Part shown: positions 1-9,541 of the stretch, piece after piece
Position numbering within the stretch: the stretch's first letter is position 1
Layout of the letters: every line of letters starts with the position of its first letter
Assembly (NCBI GenBank): GCA_003024985.2
Contig: PXIH01S0022932.1
Origin: Euperipatoides rowelli
Lineage: Eukaryota > Onychophora > Udeonychophora > Euonychophora > Peripatopsidae
Length of the DNA: 14,940 bases
Strand: one strand, 5' to 3'
Position numbers and translations under genes: made by a program
Notes under the pieces: model-generated
Told to the model about the DNA's origin: nothing
Database searches by the model: none
Seen by the model: the letters and a program-made list of their open reading frames with translations, nothing else

Positions 1-49
1 TTAGAATGTGCTCTAGGGTACAAAAAGGTTGGGAACCCCTATTGTAGAG
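1..49. mobile_element. Terminal fragment of a hAT-type DNA transposon with flanking target duplication
   Basis: Positions 21-41 read as the outward-facing end of a hAT-type element. The reverse complement begins AGGGGTTCCCAACC followed by a T-run, close to the common hAT start CAGGGGTTCCCAACC, with the first base (41) mutated. The next 8 bases, ttgtagag (42-49), resemble the nTCTAGAn target preference known for hAT elements of the Charlie/Tip100 kind. The other end lies outside the window, so the duplication cannot be confirmed and the element's size is unknown. Family assignment is inferred from the terminus only. Confidence 0.5.
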
Positions 50-1265
50 GAATATTAAGTAGAAGAGAATTATGAAAGTAGGAGCTTCATGGTGAAGTAA
101 AACGGCTACAGTTCGTAATTTGAGTTCTTTAAGTTTGTAAACTAAATGAAGAAAAACGAGTGTGGGATGGAAAGTGCACTAAAAATATTTCTACTAAAAT
201 TTTATTAAAGACCGACAGGTACACAAATATAACTTTAAACTTAATTAGTAGAGGCAACTGCATTCTTCCCGTAGTGTAGAGGTATTCTGGAGAGTTTGAT
301 TTAGGCTGGGTCGAGGTGTTAGAAGTTTTAGCATCAGACTCTGCTTTCTCCTTTACTGCTGCTGCTTTAGGATGGTTGAATTAAGGGCACAGTCTTCGGC
401 TGTGGATTTTGTGGTGTTCTTGTAATAGCTTCAGTATTTCACCAGCAAACTTTATCATTGCTTCTTGGTCCATGAAATGACTAAAATCTTACTTTTTCAA
501 GAAAATCTTAAAAGTCGATGAAGGGACAAGCTGGCAATAAAAATAGCAAGGTGATTAAGTCAAATGTCAAGAAGATGGTCTTTTCTGTTCGACCAGAAGA
601 AAGTACTGAAATTTTATAATTTGAATAATTTTTGATCTCACCGTACGTTTCTATGAAGTGATCTCACCACTAAACAAAAAATCAAAACAAAATGATGAGA
701 TTACAGCATGAGTGACCAGCTAACAAAGAACACTGATCGAAAATTAGGAATTAAACCAATTTAAAGTTCATAAGATAGATAAATGCCTAACAGTTGCTTT
801 TTGGGTCAAGGGGAAAACCCTTGGCCACAAAAAAAAGAATTCCATGGGAAGACCAGAATTATAGTAATTGTATAAAATAACATCCAATAATTGTGAAGTG
901 GCAATGTTTTTTTTTTTTTGGTTTCTCATTTTATTGTGAAATTTATAATTTATTGTGATTAAATCAACAAAAAAAATAAAGTATTTTGGTGTTTCTAATT
1001 TGGAGTCACATGTGATTTTATATTAGTCTTGTTTTTTTTTCTTGTATGAGAATCTAGAATTGTATTTAGGGTTGAGAGAGGCAGTATTCATGCTCAGAGC
1101 TAGGAAGAATCTACTGTATATATCTAAAATCGTTGTGGTATGTTTAGTACGTTTGGAAATTTCTACTAGTTAATGATAGTGTGCGTGCAGCACATGAGAA
1201 AAAAAGAAAGAAAAAAGATAACTTGAATAAAAAGATTTATAGAACAATTATTATTATTATGAGGG
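50..1265. other. AT-rich non-coding DNA, no gene recognised
   Basis: I see no exon, RNA gene or clear transposon here. Positions 240-480 are less AT-rich than their surroundings, and the minus strand holds open frames with coding-like composition (residues such as MDQEAMIKFAGEILKLLQEHH, then a stop, then about 80 open codons). I recognise no family, and frames of that length are expected by chance. Homopolymer T and A runs occur at about 907-919, 968-976 and 1031-1040. The stretch ends in an (ATT)n run at about 1246-1260, just before the tandem array. Confidence 0.5.
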
Positions 1266-2810
1266 AGAAACAGAGGGAGGGGGGAGGAATTTCTCTAAAT
1301 TTGAACAGTTTGGGTTTTGGAATAATTGGAAATTAAGTTGATGTTTTTTCATTATTTAACTTTTAAAACTTGCAAATAAGATTTTTTTTTTTTCATTTTT
1401 AAACCAATGGAGGTAGGAGGCCAAAATCAGGGGAGGTGGAGGGAAGGGGTAAATGGTGGAGGGGAGGGGAATGAGGGGAGTGGAGAAAAATAAAATTTTA
1501 TCAATTTTGACGGTTTTAGAATTGGAAAATAAGTTTTTTTTTTTTTCATTTTTAAACAAATGGAGAAGGGGGGGGGGACTGGTGGATAGAATAGGATTTG
1601 GTTTTATCTTTTATAATTTACAAATAAGATTATTTCATTTTTAAAATAATGGGGTAGGGGGAAAAAATTGGGGAAGGGGAGGGGGAAGCAGGATGAAACA
1701 GGGGGAGAAGAGAAATGGGTGGAGGGGCAAATGGATTTCCATCTATTGGCACGGTTTATGTTTTAGAATTGGAAAATAAGAATTTTTCATTTTTTTTTCA
1801 TTTTAAGATTTGGTTTTAACTTTTAGAATTTGCAAATAAGACTTTCATTTTTAAACCATAGGGGGAGGGGGGGGGGGATTGTAGGGAATGAAAGGGAAGC
1901 AGAGGGAGGGAGAGGAACAGGTGGAGAGGGAAAAATGAATTTCTGTCAATTTGGAAAATGAGATTTTTTTGTTTTTAAACAAATGGGGGAGGGGGGAACA
2001 ACGGGTTGATTGAATAATATTTGTTTTTAACTTTTAGAATTTGCAAATAATTTTTATTTTTTTCGTTTTTAAACCAATGGAAGAGGGGTCAAAAATGGGA
2101 AGTGGGAAAGAAAAGGTGGATGGGAGGGGGTGGGGAGAAATTTTCATCAATTTGGATGGTTTTAGGTGTTAGAATTGGACAATAAGATTTTTTTGTTTTT
2201 AAACAAAAGGGAAAGGGGTTAAACTGGTGGACGAAATAAGATTTGGTTTGAACTTTTAGAATTTGCAAATAATATTTTTTTTGTTTTTAAACCAATGTGG
2301 GTAGGGAAGGGTAAAACAAATAGGGGAGGGGCGGAGGAAGCAGAAGGCGGAAGAATTTCCAGCAATTTTGCCGGTTTAGGTTTTAGAATTGGAAAATAAG
2401 ATTTTTTTTTCATTGTTAAATCAACGGGGAAGAGGAGAGAGAACAAGTGGACGGAATAAAATATGGTTTTAACTTTTAGGATTTTCAAATAAGATTTTTT
2501 CATTTTTAAAGCAATGGGGGAGGGGGACCAAAACAGAGGAAGGGGAGAGGGGACAAACGGGTGGAGGGGGAATTTCCATCAATTTTGGACGTTTTAGCTT
2601 TTAGAATTGGAAAATATTTTTTTTTGTTTTTAAACAAACGGGGGAAGGTGAGGAGAAATGGGTGGATGGATTAAGGTTTTATTTCATTTTTAAACCAATG
2701 AGGGGAGGGAAAAGGTGGGGAAGGGTAAAACGGGAAATAATATAATTCCGTCATTTTGAACAGTTGATCTTTTACAATTTGAAAATAAGATTTTTTTTGT
2801 TAACATCCTA
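1266..2810. repeat. Tandem array, about 7 units of about 215 bp, alternating T-runs and G-runs
   Basis: Two sub-motifs alternate through the tract. Sub-motif A (TTTGCAAATAAG then a T-run, then TTTTTAAACCAATGG and a G-run) recurs near 1371, 1620, 1831, 2041, 2263 and 2485. Sub-motif B (AGAATTGGAAAATAAG, a T-run, TTTTTAAACAAATGG and a G-run) recurs near 1326, 1523, 1767, 1951, 2175, 2389, 2606 and 2778. Spacing between like motifs is mostly 184-249 bp. The plus strand is strongly depleted of C and consists of T-, A- and G-tracts, for example the GGGGGAGGGGGGGGGGG type of run at 1861-1878. Units differ by substitutions and run-length changes, so the array is old or loosely homogenised. The last unit (about 2640-2700) has lost much of sub-motif A. 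Short open frames here are by-products of the repeat, not genes. The array ends against a Helitron-like terminus and is probably an internal part of such an element. Confidence 0.9.
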
Positions 2811-2841
2811 GGGGGCAGATCTTTTGCACGGGTTTAGCTAG
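2811..2841 (+). mobile_element. Helitron-like 3' terminus (ends CTAG, followed by T)
   Basis: After the last repeat unit the sequence reads GGGGGCAGATCTTTTGCACG followed by GGTTTAGCTAG and a host T at 2842. Many animal Helitrons end in CTRR and insert next to T, and a GCACGGG...AGCTAGT ending is typical as far as I recall. Non-autonomous Helitron/DINE-like elements often carry internal minisatellites, which fits the array immediately upstream. I do not see a strong terminal hairpin, and I could not define a 5' TC end. The left boundary is therefore unknown; the array may simply start the element near 1260. Confidence 0.5.
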
Positions 2842-3826
2842 TATTATTATTATTTTGTTTATTTACAGTATATACATGTAGATTGGTTGAAAACTTAAGA
2901 TGGCACTCAACATTTACAGTAAATACATACAAAATCAACAATATTTTTTAATAATTCCTGTGGTTTGAGATCATAAAATAAAACGGAAAAGGGGTTAACA
3001 TTACACTGTCTGGTCGTTGATGTGAATGGAAGGTCTATCGTTTAAGGGTTACACATTATATATACAGTAGTATGTGCATTATAACTTTATATTCTACAGA
3101 CCATAATCACTACTATTCACAGATAAAAATTTAATATGAGTATTTTAGTATTATTCTATTTGTCATAAAAAAAAAATATCAAAGATTGAAAAACAGTTTA
3201 TGTTCCCCACCCCTAATAGCCATTAGTGATGAAAATGTTCTCATTATTGCATGGATCTAAAAATAAAAATTTCATCAACTGTTTGTATTGACTGAATTGA
3301 AACTTTTAATTTAAAATAATGTTGTTATATAATGTTATAAGAAAATAATTCATTTTAAGCAGAAAAATGAAGATATTTTAACTTTAAAATGACATTGTAA
3401 TAAGATGAAAACATTTACATCATAAAAATATTTAGTTTTAAAATATCTATGAAAACAAAGCTTTCTCACTGAAGAAAAAGAATGAAATTCAACTTTGCTT
3501 CTCAATGGATGAAAAAACAAAAAAAATGTAAAGATCTTCCTGTTACAAACAATTTTTTTTCCTCATTACAGTGTTTAATGAATGAATTCATTCAGATTAT
3601 AATTGTTACATCTAAACAAAACAAAACAAAAAAAAAACATTATAAATTTTCTTCATTTGTAAACTTTTTCTTTATATACAATGCCTGTGATATTGAATTA
3701 TTTTAATAAGTGAAAAAAGTTCACTTCTTGTTGGAGATAAAAGAGGAGATAGGGGAGGGATAAATTATTTCTGAATTTCGGAAAACGTTTTGTTTTTATT
3801 TATCTTGACTATATCAATGCCTTATT
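2842..3826. other. AT-rich non-coding DNA with one solo hAT-type end
   Basis: No exon or RNA gene is recognisable. The segment starts with an (ATT)n stretch at 2842-2854 and has three TACAGTA motifs (2874, 2915, 3063). GTTCCCCACCCCTA at 3202-3215 is the exact reverse complement of the first 14 bases of the hAT MITE at 3917, so it looks like a lone outward-facing end of the same family. I found no matching partner end upstream and no clear 8-bp duplication. A 74-codon open frame at 3482-3706 consists mostly of A- and T-run codons and has no recognisable motif. Confidence 0.5.
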
Positions 3827-3840
3827 CTGCCATCTAGCAG
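3827..3840 (-). promoter_or_regulatory. CTCF-like motif, imperfect
   Basis: On the minus strand this reads CTGCTAGATGGCAG. It matches 12 of 14 positions of the bilaterian CTCF core consensus CCASYAGRKGGCRS, with mismatches at positions 2 and 3. It lies 69 bp left of the hAT target duplication at 3909. The match is by eye; occupancy and function are not shown. The TAGATGGC core is also common in dispersed repeats of many animals. Confidence 0.3.
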
Positions 3841-3908
3841 CTAAAAAGTAAATTATTTAATACACCAAATTATTATTTTTAACGGTTTAATTTGTAAAGC
3901 CCATCATT

Positions 3909-4263
3909 ATCTAGACTAGGGGTGGGGAACTTTTGATATTGGAAGGCTGCATGCCGCTTCAAAGATTCCTTGTAAGGCCGCACACTTCATATCCAGTAAA
4001 TATTTCCAAAATGATAAAGAGATGCCTAGCTAATTAGTAATTAGTAATGACTTTTTAAGAATCCAGAAATTTCAATTTTTTTGTACAGTATATCCACAGA
4101 AAAATGAAAGAAAATGTCATATTTTTTAATGACAATCTTAATTTTGTTAAGATTAAAAATATATATGATATAAAATATAAATATATATTTTCATATCAAA
4201 AAATGCGAAAAGGCCACAATGAAGACCTCAGAAGGTGCAAGTACTCCCAACCCTGACCTAGAC
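3909..4263. mobile_element. hAT-type MITE, 339 bp, with 8-bp target site duplications
   Basis: The element spans 3917-4255. Its left end is TAGGGGTGGGGAAC (first base expected to be C). Its right end, reverse complemented, is CAGGGTTGGGAGTACTTGC, so the ends are imperfect inverted repeats. The flanking 8-mers atctagac (3909-3916) and acctagac (4256-4263) match at 7 of 8 positions and fit the nTCTAGAn preference of hAT insertions. The subterminal left part carries GGCTGCATGCCGC and AAGGCCGCA; the interior is AT-rich and contains an AT palindrome around 4160-4190. There is no transposase frame, so it must have been mobilised in trans. Divergence of the ends and duplications suggests an old insertion. 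Confidence 0.75.
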
Positions 4264-5827
4264 ATTTTTTTTTACAAAATCTGGTATCTAGAAAAATTTA
4301 ATATAGGCACCGGTAGTAAAAGGTTCCAAAGTACTAACAATTTCATAAATACTGGTGTGGACATTCTTTAACCTATTTTTTTGGCAAGTAATTTTTAAGC
4401 AATGTATTGTGTTTATTATTTATCAACAACAAAAACACAATGCATTACAAAGAATAAAATTTCTTGATGCTCTAACCCGGAAGGATGTGAACAACAATTA
4501 CAGTTGTTAATTAGTAGGATAATAGGAAATAGTCAAATAAAGGCAATCATTGGTATTACATCAAAATCGCATCAGAAAAACATCATAAAAAGGTCAGGGC
4601 TTCATGAAAATCATAGATTCAAAACAACGTAATCTTTCAGGTGTTAACAATATTTTGCATCAAATCTTCATATTGAACTTTCAGATAGATTTCCAATAAG
4701 TTAAATATTATTAGAAATTCAACGTGACAGACAAGATTGGAAACGTTAAGTAATTAGGACTGTCAGGTCTTGAATTGATGCTGTCTAGAAATAAGGCAAA
4801 GTAACTTTTTAAAAAAAAAAACACACACAAACAAACAATAACACCTGGGGAAAATCAATTTCGGTAGTATAAACTAATTTTTAAAATAAGTTATGAAATA
4901 TTCCTACATTTAATTACTTAAGCATTACAAGGTTTTCAATACATTATGGCACTATTATTGTTTTTTTTTTTTAATAAGTTCCTAAAATTCCAAATTATGA
5001 TCTGATTAAATGTTTCTGTTTCAAATATGAACATTGAAAAGAATTAAGAATTCATCTGTGATGCATGATGGTAAATCTAAGGTTTCCAATGAAAGACAGG
5101 TAAGTGTGCAATTCCCATTTTGTCCCAAACGAATAAGTGCATGTGAGCACTTAGTTGACATTTCCAGTTTTGTCTGCCTGCCTATCCGTCTGCCCACCAT
5201 CCATGTGTCTGTCTGCGCACCATTGGTGCTGACCGTATATGTGTCTGTCTGGGTTAAACCTGAGTTTAAAACTAAAAAATAACTATTCCTGTGAATTTGG
5301 TGATGATTGGATCATTAAATCTTATGACAAATAAGGTGGTGACAAACATGGATAAAAATTTTGTAGTACTTCTCAATTTGTAACTTTAAAATAGCCAGAA
5401 CCTCCAAACAGATTTTGTTTCTTTTTAATAGTATAAATATCATAACATGGCTGGCTTTCCCACAAAGTTTAAACCTGATTACTTCATTTGGAGGATAGTG
5501 TTATTGCTTCCAGAAGGACGGATAATGAAATGAGAAAATGAATCATCACATACTGTGCAGTGTATGCTGTATTAATTGATTAGGATTGTTTAATTTACCA
5601 TTAATTAATTGATTGATTCTTGTGCACAAATGTGAACCTTGAGCACATGAAATGTGATTGCTTAGAGAAAAAATATTGCAAAATTTTTATTGTCTAAATC
5701 AATTGCTATAAATTGTAAATTAGAAAATTTTGATTCAGCATGGGTAAAATGGCCATATTATTATCAGCAACTACCTATTAACGCCTGAAACTTTGGAGAA
5801 TAAATTATTAAAATGACAAATTTGATC
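4264..5827. other. AT-rich non-coding DNA, no gene recognised
   Basis: No exon of the SGSM3-like gene and no transposon end is recognisable here. Low-complexity spots include the A-run with CA-rich tail at 4809-4843, a T-run at about 4959-4972, TTAATTAATTGATTGATT near 5600-5618, and the TCTG-rich stretch listed separately. A plus-strand open frame at 4468-4632 has no ATG and no convincing family match. A strong donor-like sequence, CAG|GTAAGTG, lies at 5097-5106 on the plus strand, but no acceptor or supported exon accompanies it. Confidence 0.5.
5172..5251. repeat. Degenerate (TCTG)n-type low-complexity stretch
   Basis: The plus strand holds recurring TCTG/CCTG/GTCTG words, for example GTCTGCCTGCC, TGTCTGTCTGCG and GTGTCTGTCTGGG, with diverged spacers. 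It is GC-richer than its surroundings. The 82-codon open frame that covers it (5034-5282) is explained by this low complexity and is not supported as a gene. Confidence 0.6.
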
Positions 5828-7220
5828 TTCTAGAACAGTGGTTCCCAACCACCGGGCCTCAGACCATTGCCGGGTCGTCATGCATGACCAAATGGGCCAC
5901 CAGATAATATTAAAAAAATTAAAAAAGAGAAAAAAAAAATAACAATCTAAAAATATATAAACAAACAAACACTTATAAAATTAATTAGAAGATAATTTTA
6001 AAGTGTGGCACTGCCAATAATTACTAGCAGCTAGTATTTATTTATTAACAGCGGTACCTTCACAATTGTGCTCTTCATGTTGGCTACTATCGTTACCATT
6101 ATCATAAATTTCAATAAAGTCACTAATCCTTCACTGAATACGAAGGCTAAAATAATTTTGGTAATGTTTTTGTTTTTTTGCCAATAGATAATAGAAAAAA
6201 GTGAAAAAAAAATCTCATAATTCTTTTAACACAAAATCCTTATGTCCTTAAAATAGAAATAAATAACAAATAGGGCTCCCTGTGTAACTGTTAAACCATA
6301 ACCATAATTATTTGTTTACATCAGGAAAATATCAACATGGGATTTCAACTATCAACAATACTAACTACTAAATATTGCAAAACAGTTTGTTGGGTTTTAA
6401 CTGTGGACATAGTAATGACATTGGATTTTATAAGACATTAATAATCTACAATAGCATTAATGTTTAATATAACATTAATTTTCCATTTTTTTAAATAATG
6501 TTTAGCAATTGTCGGAAGAAACAGCATTTGTTTGAATTGTATACTTTTTATTTTCATTAAAATATATTAGAAAGTTGAGAATCCATTCTATTAAAAAAAA
6601 AAAAACTAATTTTTTTCTAAATAGGTGGCAGTAAATATCTTACTGCCTGTTGCTTAAAAAGCAAGCCAACATACTAAGTGCGATCGCTTGCAGTTTTTTT
6701 TATTATTTATTTTAAAATCTTAACAATAATAGCAAAATAAGCCAACAAGGGACATCACTCCGCTTGGCATTGATTAACAGTATTTCACCTAATATTGATA
6801 AAATAATTAAATGTAAAAGAATGATGGAGCAGTGATCACATTTTAATTTATTTTAGATTCAGGTTGTTCACATCTGAAATATAATAGTATAGCTTGGCTA
6901 ATGTTCTTAACTTAGTTTAGATCGGCCAAGTGATTAATTTTTATTTTCCACTTTCATAATTGTGTATTTTTATTTTTCTTGACTTTGTAACTATTTTAAT
7001 TTTAATGCTAATTTTTCATTGAAAGTTCAACAAATTTATAGTACAAACTAAAAAAAATATTGAAAGAGTGTTGGCCCCATGGCTTTGACCCTGGATCCTG
7101 CGGAGGGGTGGGGCTGACTGCCTGACCTCCCCCACCACCTTTTTAACTGGGCCTTACAAATAATTCTAAAAACAAATGTGTTCCCCCAGTGAAAAAAGGT
7201 TTGAAAACCCTGTTTTAGAA
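5828..7220. mobile_element. Non-autonomous hAT-type element, 1377 bp, with 8-bp target site duplications
   Basis: The element spans 5836-7212. Its left end is CAGTGGTTCCCAACC; its right end, reverse complemented, is CAGGGTTTTCAAACC, so 11 of the first 15 bases agree. The flanking 8-mers ttctagaa (5828-5835) and ttttagaa (7213-7220) match at 7 of 8 positions and fit the hAT nTCTAGAn preference. Subterminal regions are GC-rich (CGGGCC and CGGGTCG words near 5852-5876; GGAGGGGTGGGG near 7101-7112), while the centre (about 5900-7060) is AT-rich. I see no intact or recognisable transposase; the short open frames of 65 and 72 codons fall over the two ends. A minus-strand stretch near 6050-6130 (FIEIYDNGNDSSQHEEHNCE) has coding-like composition but no family I can name. 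An alternative is two different hAT-type ends brought together, but the duplications argue for one unit. Confidence 0.65.
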
Positions 7221-9424
7221 TATCATTTTGCCTCAAAGTGATTAGCAAGAACCAAATGATTTGCATTTCATAGACTTGTACAAGAAAACCAGGAATCAGT
7301 TTTGCAATTCGCTACTGAACTTCTTAAGCTTAACATCCATTGCAAATTAAAAGAAAAATTGGACTTTTACTTAATAGACTAATTTCATTTTTTATATTAA
7401 CAATGTTCCCGTTCAGAAAACATTATCGGAAGGCAATAATGTACCATTTGATCGCTTAATACAGATCATGTCAGCCTCCCAACTCGCAAATAAAACACAA
7501 AATGAAAAAGTAGTTTTAATTTAATCTACTACCATTTGCAAAGTAAATAAATTGCAATTACAGATTACTCCATGTACTCCAAGCTCTTCAAATAAAGTAC
7601 CTAAGCAGTTGTAAACATTGCTTGAGCAAAACATTCATCCCAGACCTGTATGTTTAAAAATGTGACATTTTACTATTGCTGAAGGCAAGGAGATATTACT
7701 ATAGTTTGTCACTTCAAATTGAAAGAGATTAATTAAAACTAAATTAGATATTAGTGCAGCTGTTTCTATAATTTCATACACCCAGTTTACTAATAATTAT
7801 CCCCATGCATTACTAACATTCAATCACTTTAACAGGTCTGTAGGCATTTGTAAAGGTAACATACATAAAAAAATCTGACAAAATGGAGTTGTATGCTACA
7901 AAAAAAGAATTGACTATGCTTCTAGGCCATGCATGGTTAGAAACCTTAGGTACAATGAAGCATTGCTAAAATAGAATAGTAACTATGAATGCTATTGGGA
8001 GAATGGATGATCGACTCAAGTCATTGTTAAAATACTTTACAGAATTCATTTCTATGCAATTAAGATATGTCAAAGGACACTCACCTAAATTTTGTTAACA
8101 CAGCGCTGTATCATTTGCATTATTGCCTGCAGTTTGTCCATAAAACATCTTAAATGCTTTAATCATCGCTTGTGAATAAAAAAGTAGTGTTGGGAATAAC
8201 TGCACAATTGTCATTAAAATGTGACTGAATATTAAAATTAAAATTTGCAGAGCAGAAATAAACAAGTTAATGACAGGATAATCAGTAGCATTGTATAATA
8301 AAACTAATAGTTTTCTACAATACTTTCTCAACATTATAAAATCGGATAATTATTTTTAAAAAAATGTTTTATTACAAAGAAATGTTATTCAATTCTTTTT
8401 AGTCAGGCAGAAATGAAAGTTTTTTTAAAAAACTATTAAAAATGAGACAAGCACTATACATTGAAATATACTGATGTAATAATAATAAACACTGGGTCAT
8501 TTTTTTTAAAGAAAAGTATCAGATTACAAATACATGTGTTCGTATTTAGACAAACATCCCATTAACACAGGAAGTAAAATGTTAAAAAGGAAAGAGAAAA
8601 AAAAATACTTCTGATAATAGTCCATTAATATTTTGAGAATGGTATTTTGCAGATTTCCACAATTTGTATTCCCCAACTGTGCTGTTAATTATCATTCAAT
8701 TATTCAACCTCCGTAGTTTATGATAAAATTTTATAGATCATTAGCTCATGTACAGTAAATATAGTTTACGAGATGTTTAACGAGATCACATAGGAAATCT
8801 AATAAAATGATTTAATTAAGCATACATGTTAAATAAGTTGCCCATTGATGTTGTACTTTCTATAAGTTGATAATCATTAAAAAGAATTTAGTTGCATTTC
8901 CAAGGTCTATATTTATTTCTAGTCTACAAAGAAATTTGCTTTAACCTTCTAGTTTTAAGTTTGCTTCTATGATTTTACTTCTCAACTTTTGTTGGCGTTT
9001 ATAAGCTTCTATAGTAAACTTACATATCGTCGTTATCACTGCAAAACCTTGTATCTGACATTTTATTTTCAAAATTCATTTTTTTGCATTTTCTTAATCA
9101 TTGAGGCCTTTTACATGTCTCTATAAAAAATTAGACAGCTGGTATTAAAATAAACACATTTTTATCAATTGTTTCCAAACCTCATTCTTCATAAATTATA
9201 GTCTAGTTAAAAAGTTTTTAGTGTCTCCTGAAAAATTTTCTAAAATGCAGTTACAAGGTTTTTCAGTGACAGCCTATTTGAACTCAATTAATTTTTATTA
9301 TTTTATATTTATTTAGATTTTGTAATAAGACAATGGTATTATACTTGTATAAATAAACAAAATTTTAATGTGAGTTTAAATTAAAAACAAAGAAATAAAA
9401 TCTGTAGGTGATATTCCAACTTAC
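7221..9424. other. Probable intron of the SGSM3-like gene, no further exon found
   Basis: This stretch lies 3' of the second exon in gene orientation. I looked on the minus strand for the next conserved TBC segment (the vertebrate protein continues with a DQRVLRHL-like and then an HWFLTAF-like motif) and did not find it. A minus-strand open frame at 8334-8095 is hydrophobic and ends just before a donor-like AGGTGAGT near 8081-8088. It matches no TBC residues and its length is not unusual for this base composition. A TACAGTA motif lies at 8751. No transposon end is evident. Confidence 0.5.
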
Positions 9425-9541
9425 CTGGACGCCTATGAGGGTATTAGAATAATACGAAGCAGGTAACAAATCTTCAACAATAGTAGAGATAACCCAAAAA
9501 GCATCTTCCTCCTCCATAAAGAGGAGTAGGGAAGCAACAAT
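9425..9541 (-). CDS. SGSM3: SGSM3-like RabGAP, internal exon (second of two in the window), TBC domain
   Basis: This exon encodes 39 residues, beginning IVASLLLFMEEEDAFW and ending PASYYSNTLIGVQ. The segment is highly similar to the part of vertebrate SGSM3 (RabGAP-5/RUTBC3) that follows the catalytic YCQG motif, where the vertebrate protein has a LLLFLEEEDAFW block and a PASYFSTTLLGVQ block. The fit is residue for residue with no gap at the exon junction. The acceptor is TTTTATTAG|ATT with a T-rich tract before it; the donor is GTCCAG|GTAAGT. Length is 117 bp, phase 0 at both ends. SGSM3 proteins are TBC-domain Rab GTPase-activating proteins (Rab5 is a reported substrate) with SH3 and RUN domains further C-terminal; those parts lie beyond the left edge. 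The related TBC1D2 family also has an EQEDAFW block but differs in the rest of this segment, so SGSM3 is preferred. Confidence 0.92.

Noticed and set aside
139-480. Minus-strand open frames with coding-like composition (MDQEAMIKFAGEILKLLQEHH, then about 80 codons after a stop)
   Set aside because: No family recognised, an internal stop is present, and a few frames of this length are expected by chance in a window of this size. It may be a very old gene fragment, but nothing specific supports that.
518-619. Small plus-strand open frame starting MKGQAGNKNSKVIKSN, 33 codons
   Set aside because: Too short, no domain, no splice signals or neighbours to support it.
2219-2503. 94-codon minus-strand open frame and the shorter frames in the tandem array
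   Set aside because: They follow the repeat units and read out as Pro, Phe and Lys runs from G-, A- and T-tracts; not genes.
3482-3706. 74-codon open frame on the plus strand
   Set aside because: Dominated by Lys, Asn and Phe codons from A/T runs; no motif.
4468-4632. Plus-strand open frame without ATG, containing a KRSGLHEN stretch faintly like Tc1 transposases
   Set aside because: A single weak similarity; frames of about 55 codons are common at this base composition and no second transposase motif was found nearby.
5034-5282. 82-codon plus-strand open frame with a strong donor-like CAG|GTAAGTG inside it
   Set aside because: It runs through TCTG low-complexity DNA and has no ATG at its start. 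No acceptor or recognised protein segment precedes the donor.
7048-7266. 72-codon minus-strand open frame
   Set aside because: It lies over the GC-rich right end of the hAT-type element and crosses its boundary into flanking DNA, so it is not a transposase remnant.
8095-8334. 79-codon hydrophobic minus-strand open frame close to an AGGTGAGT donor-like site
   Set aside because: It does not match any part of the SGSM3 protein, the frame that reaches the donor ends in a stop, and its length is within chance expectation.
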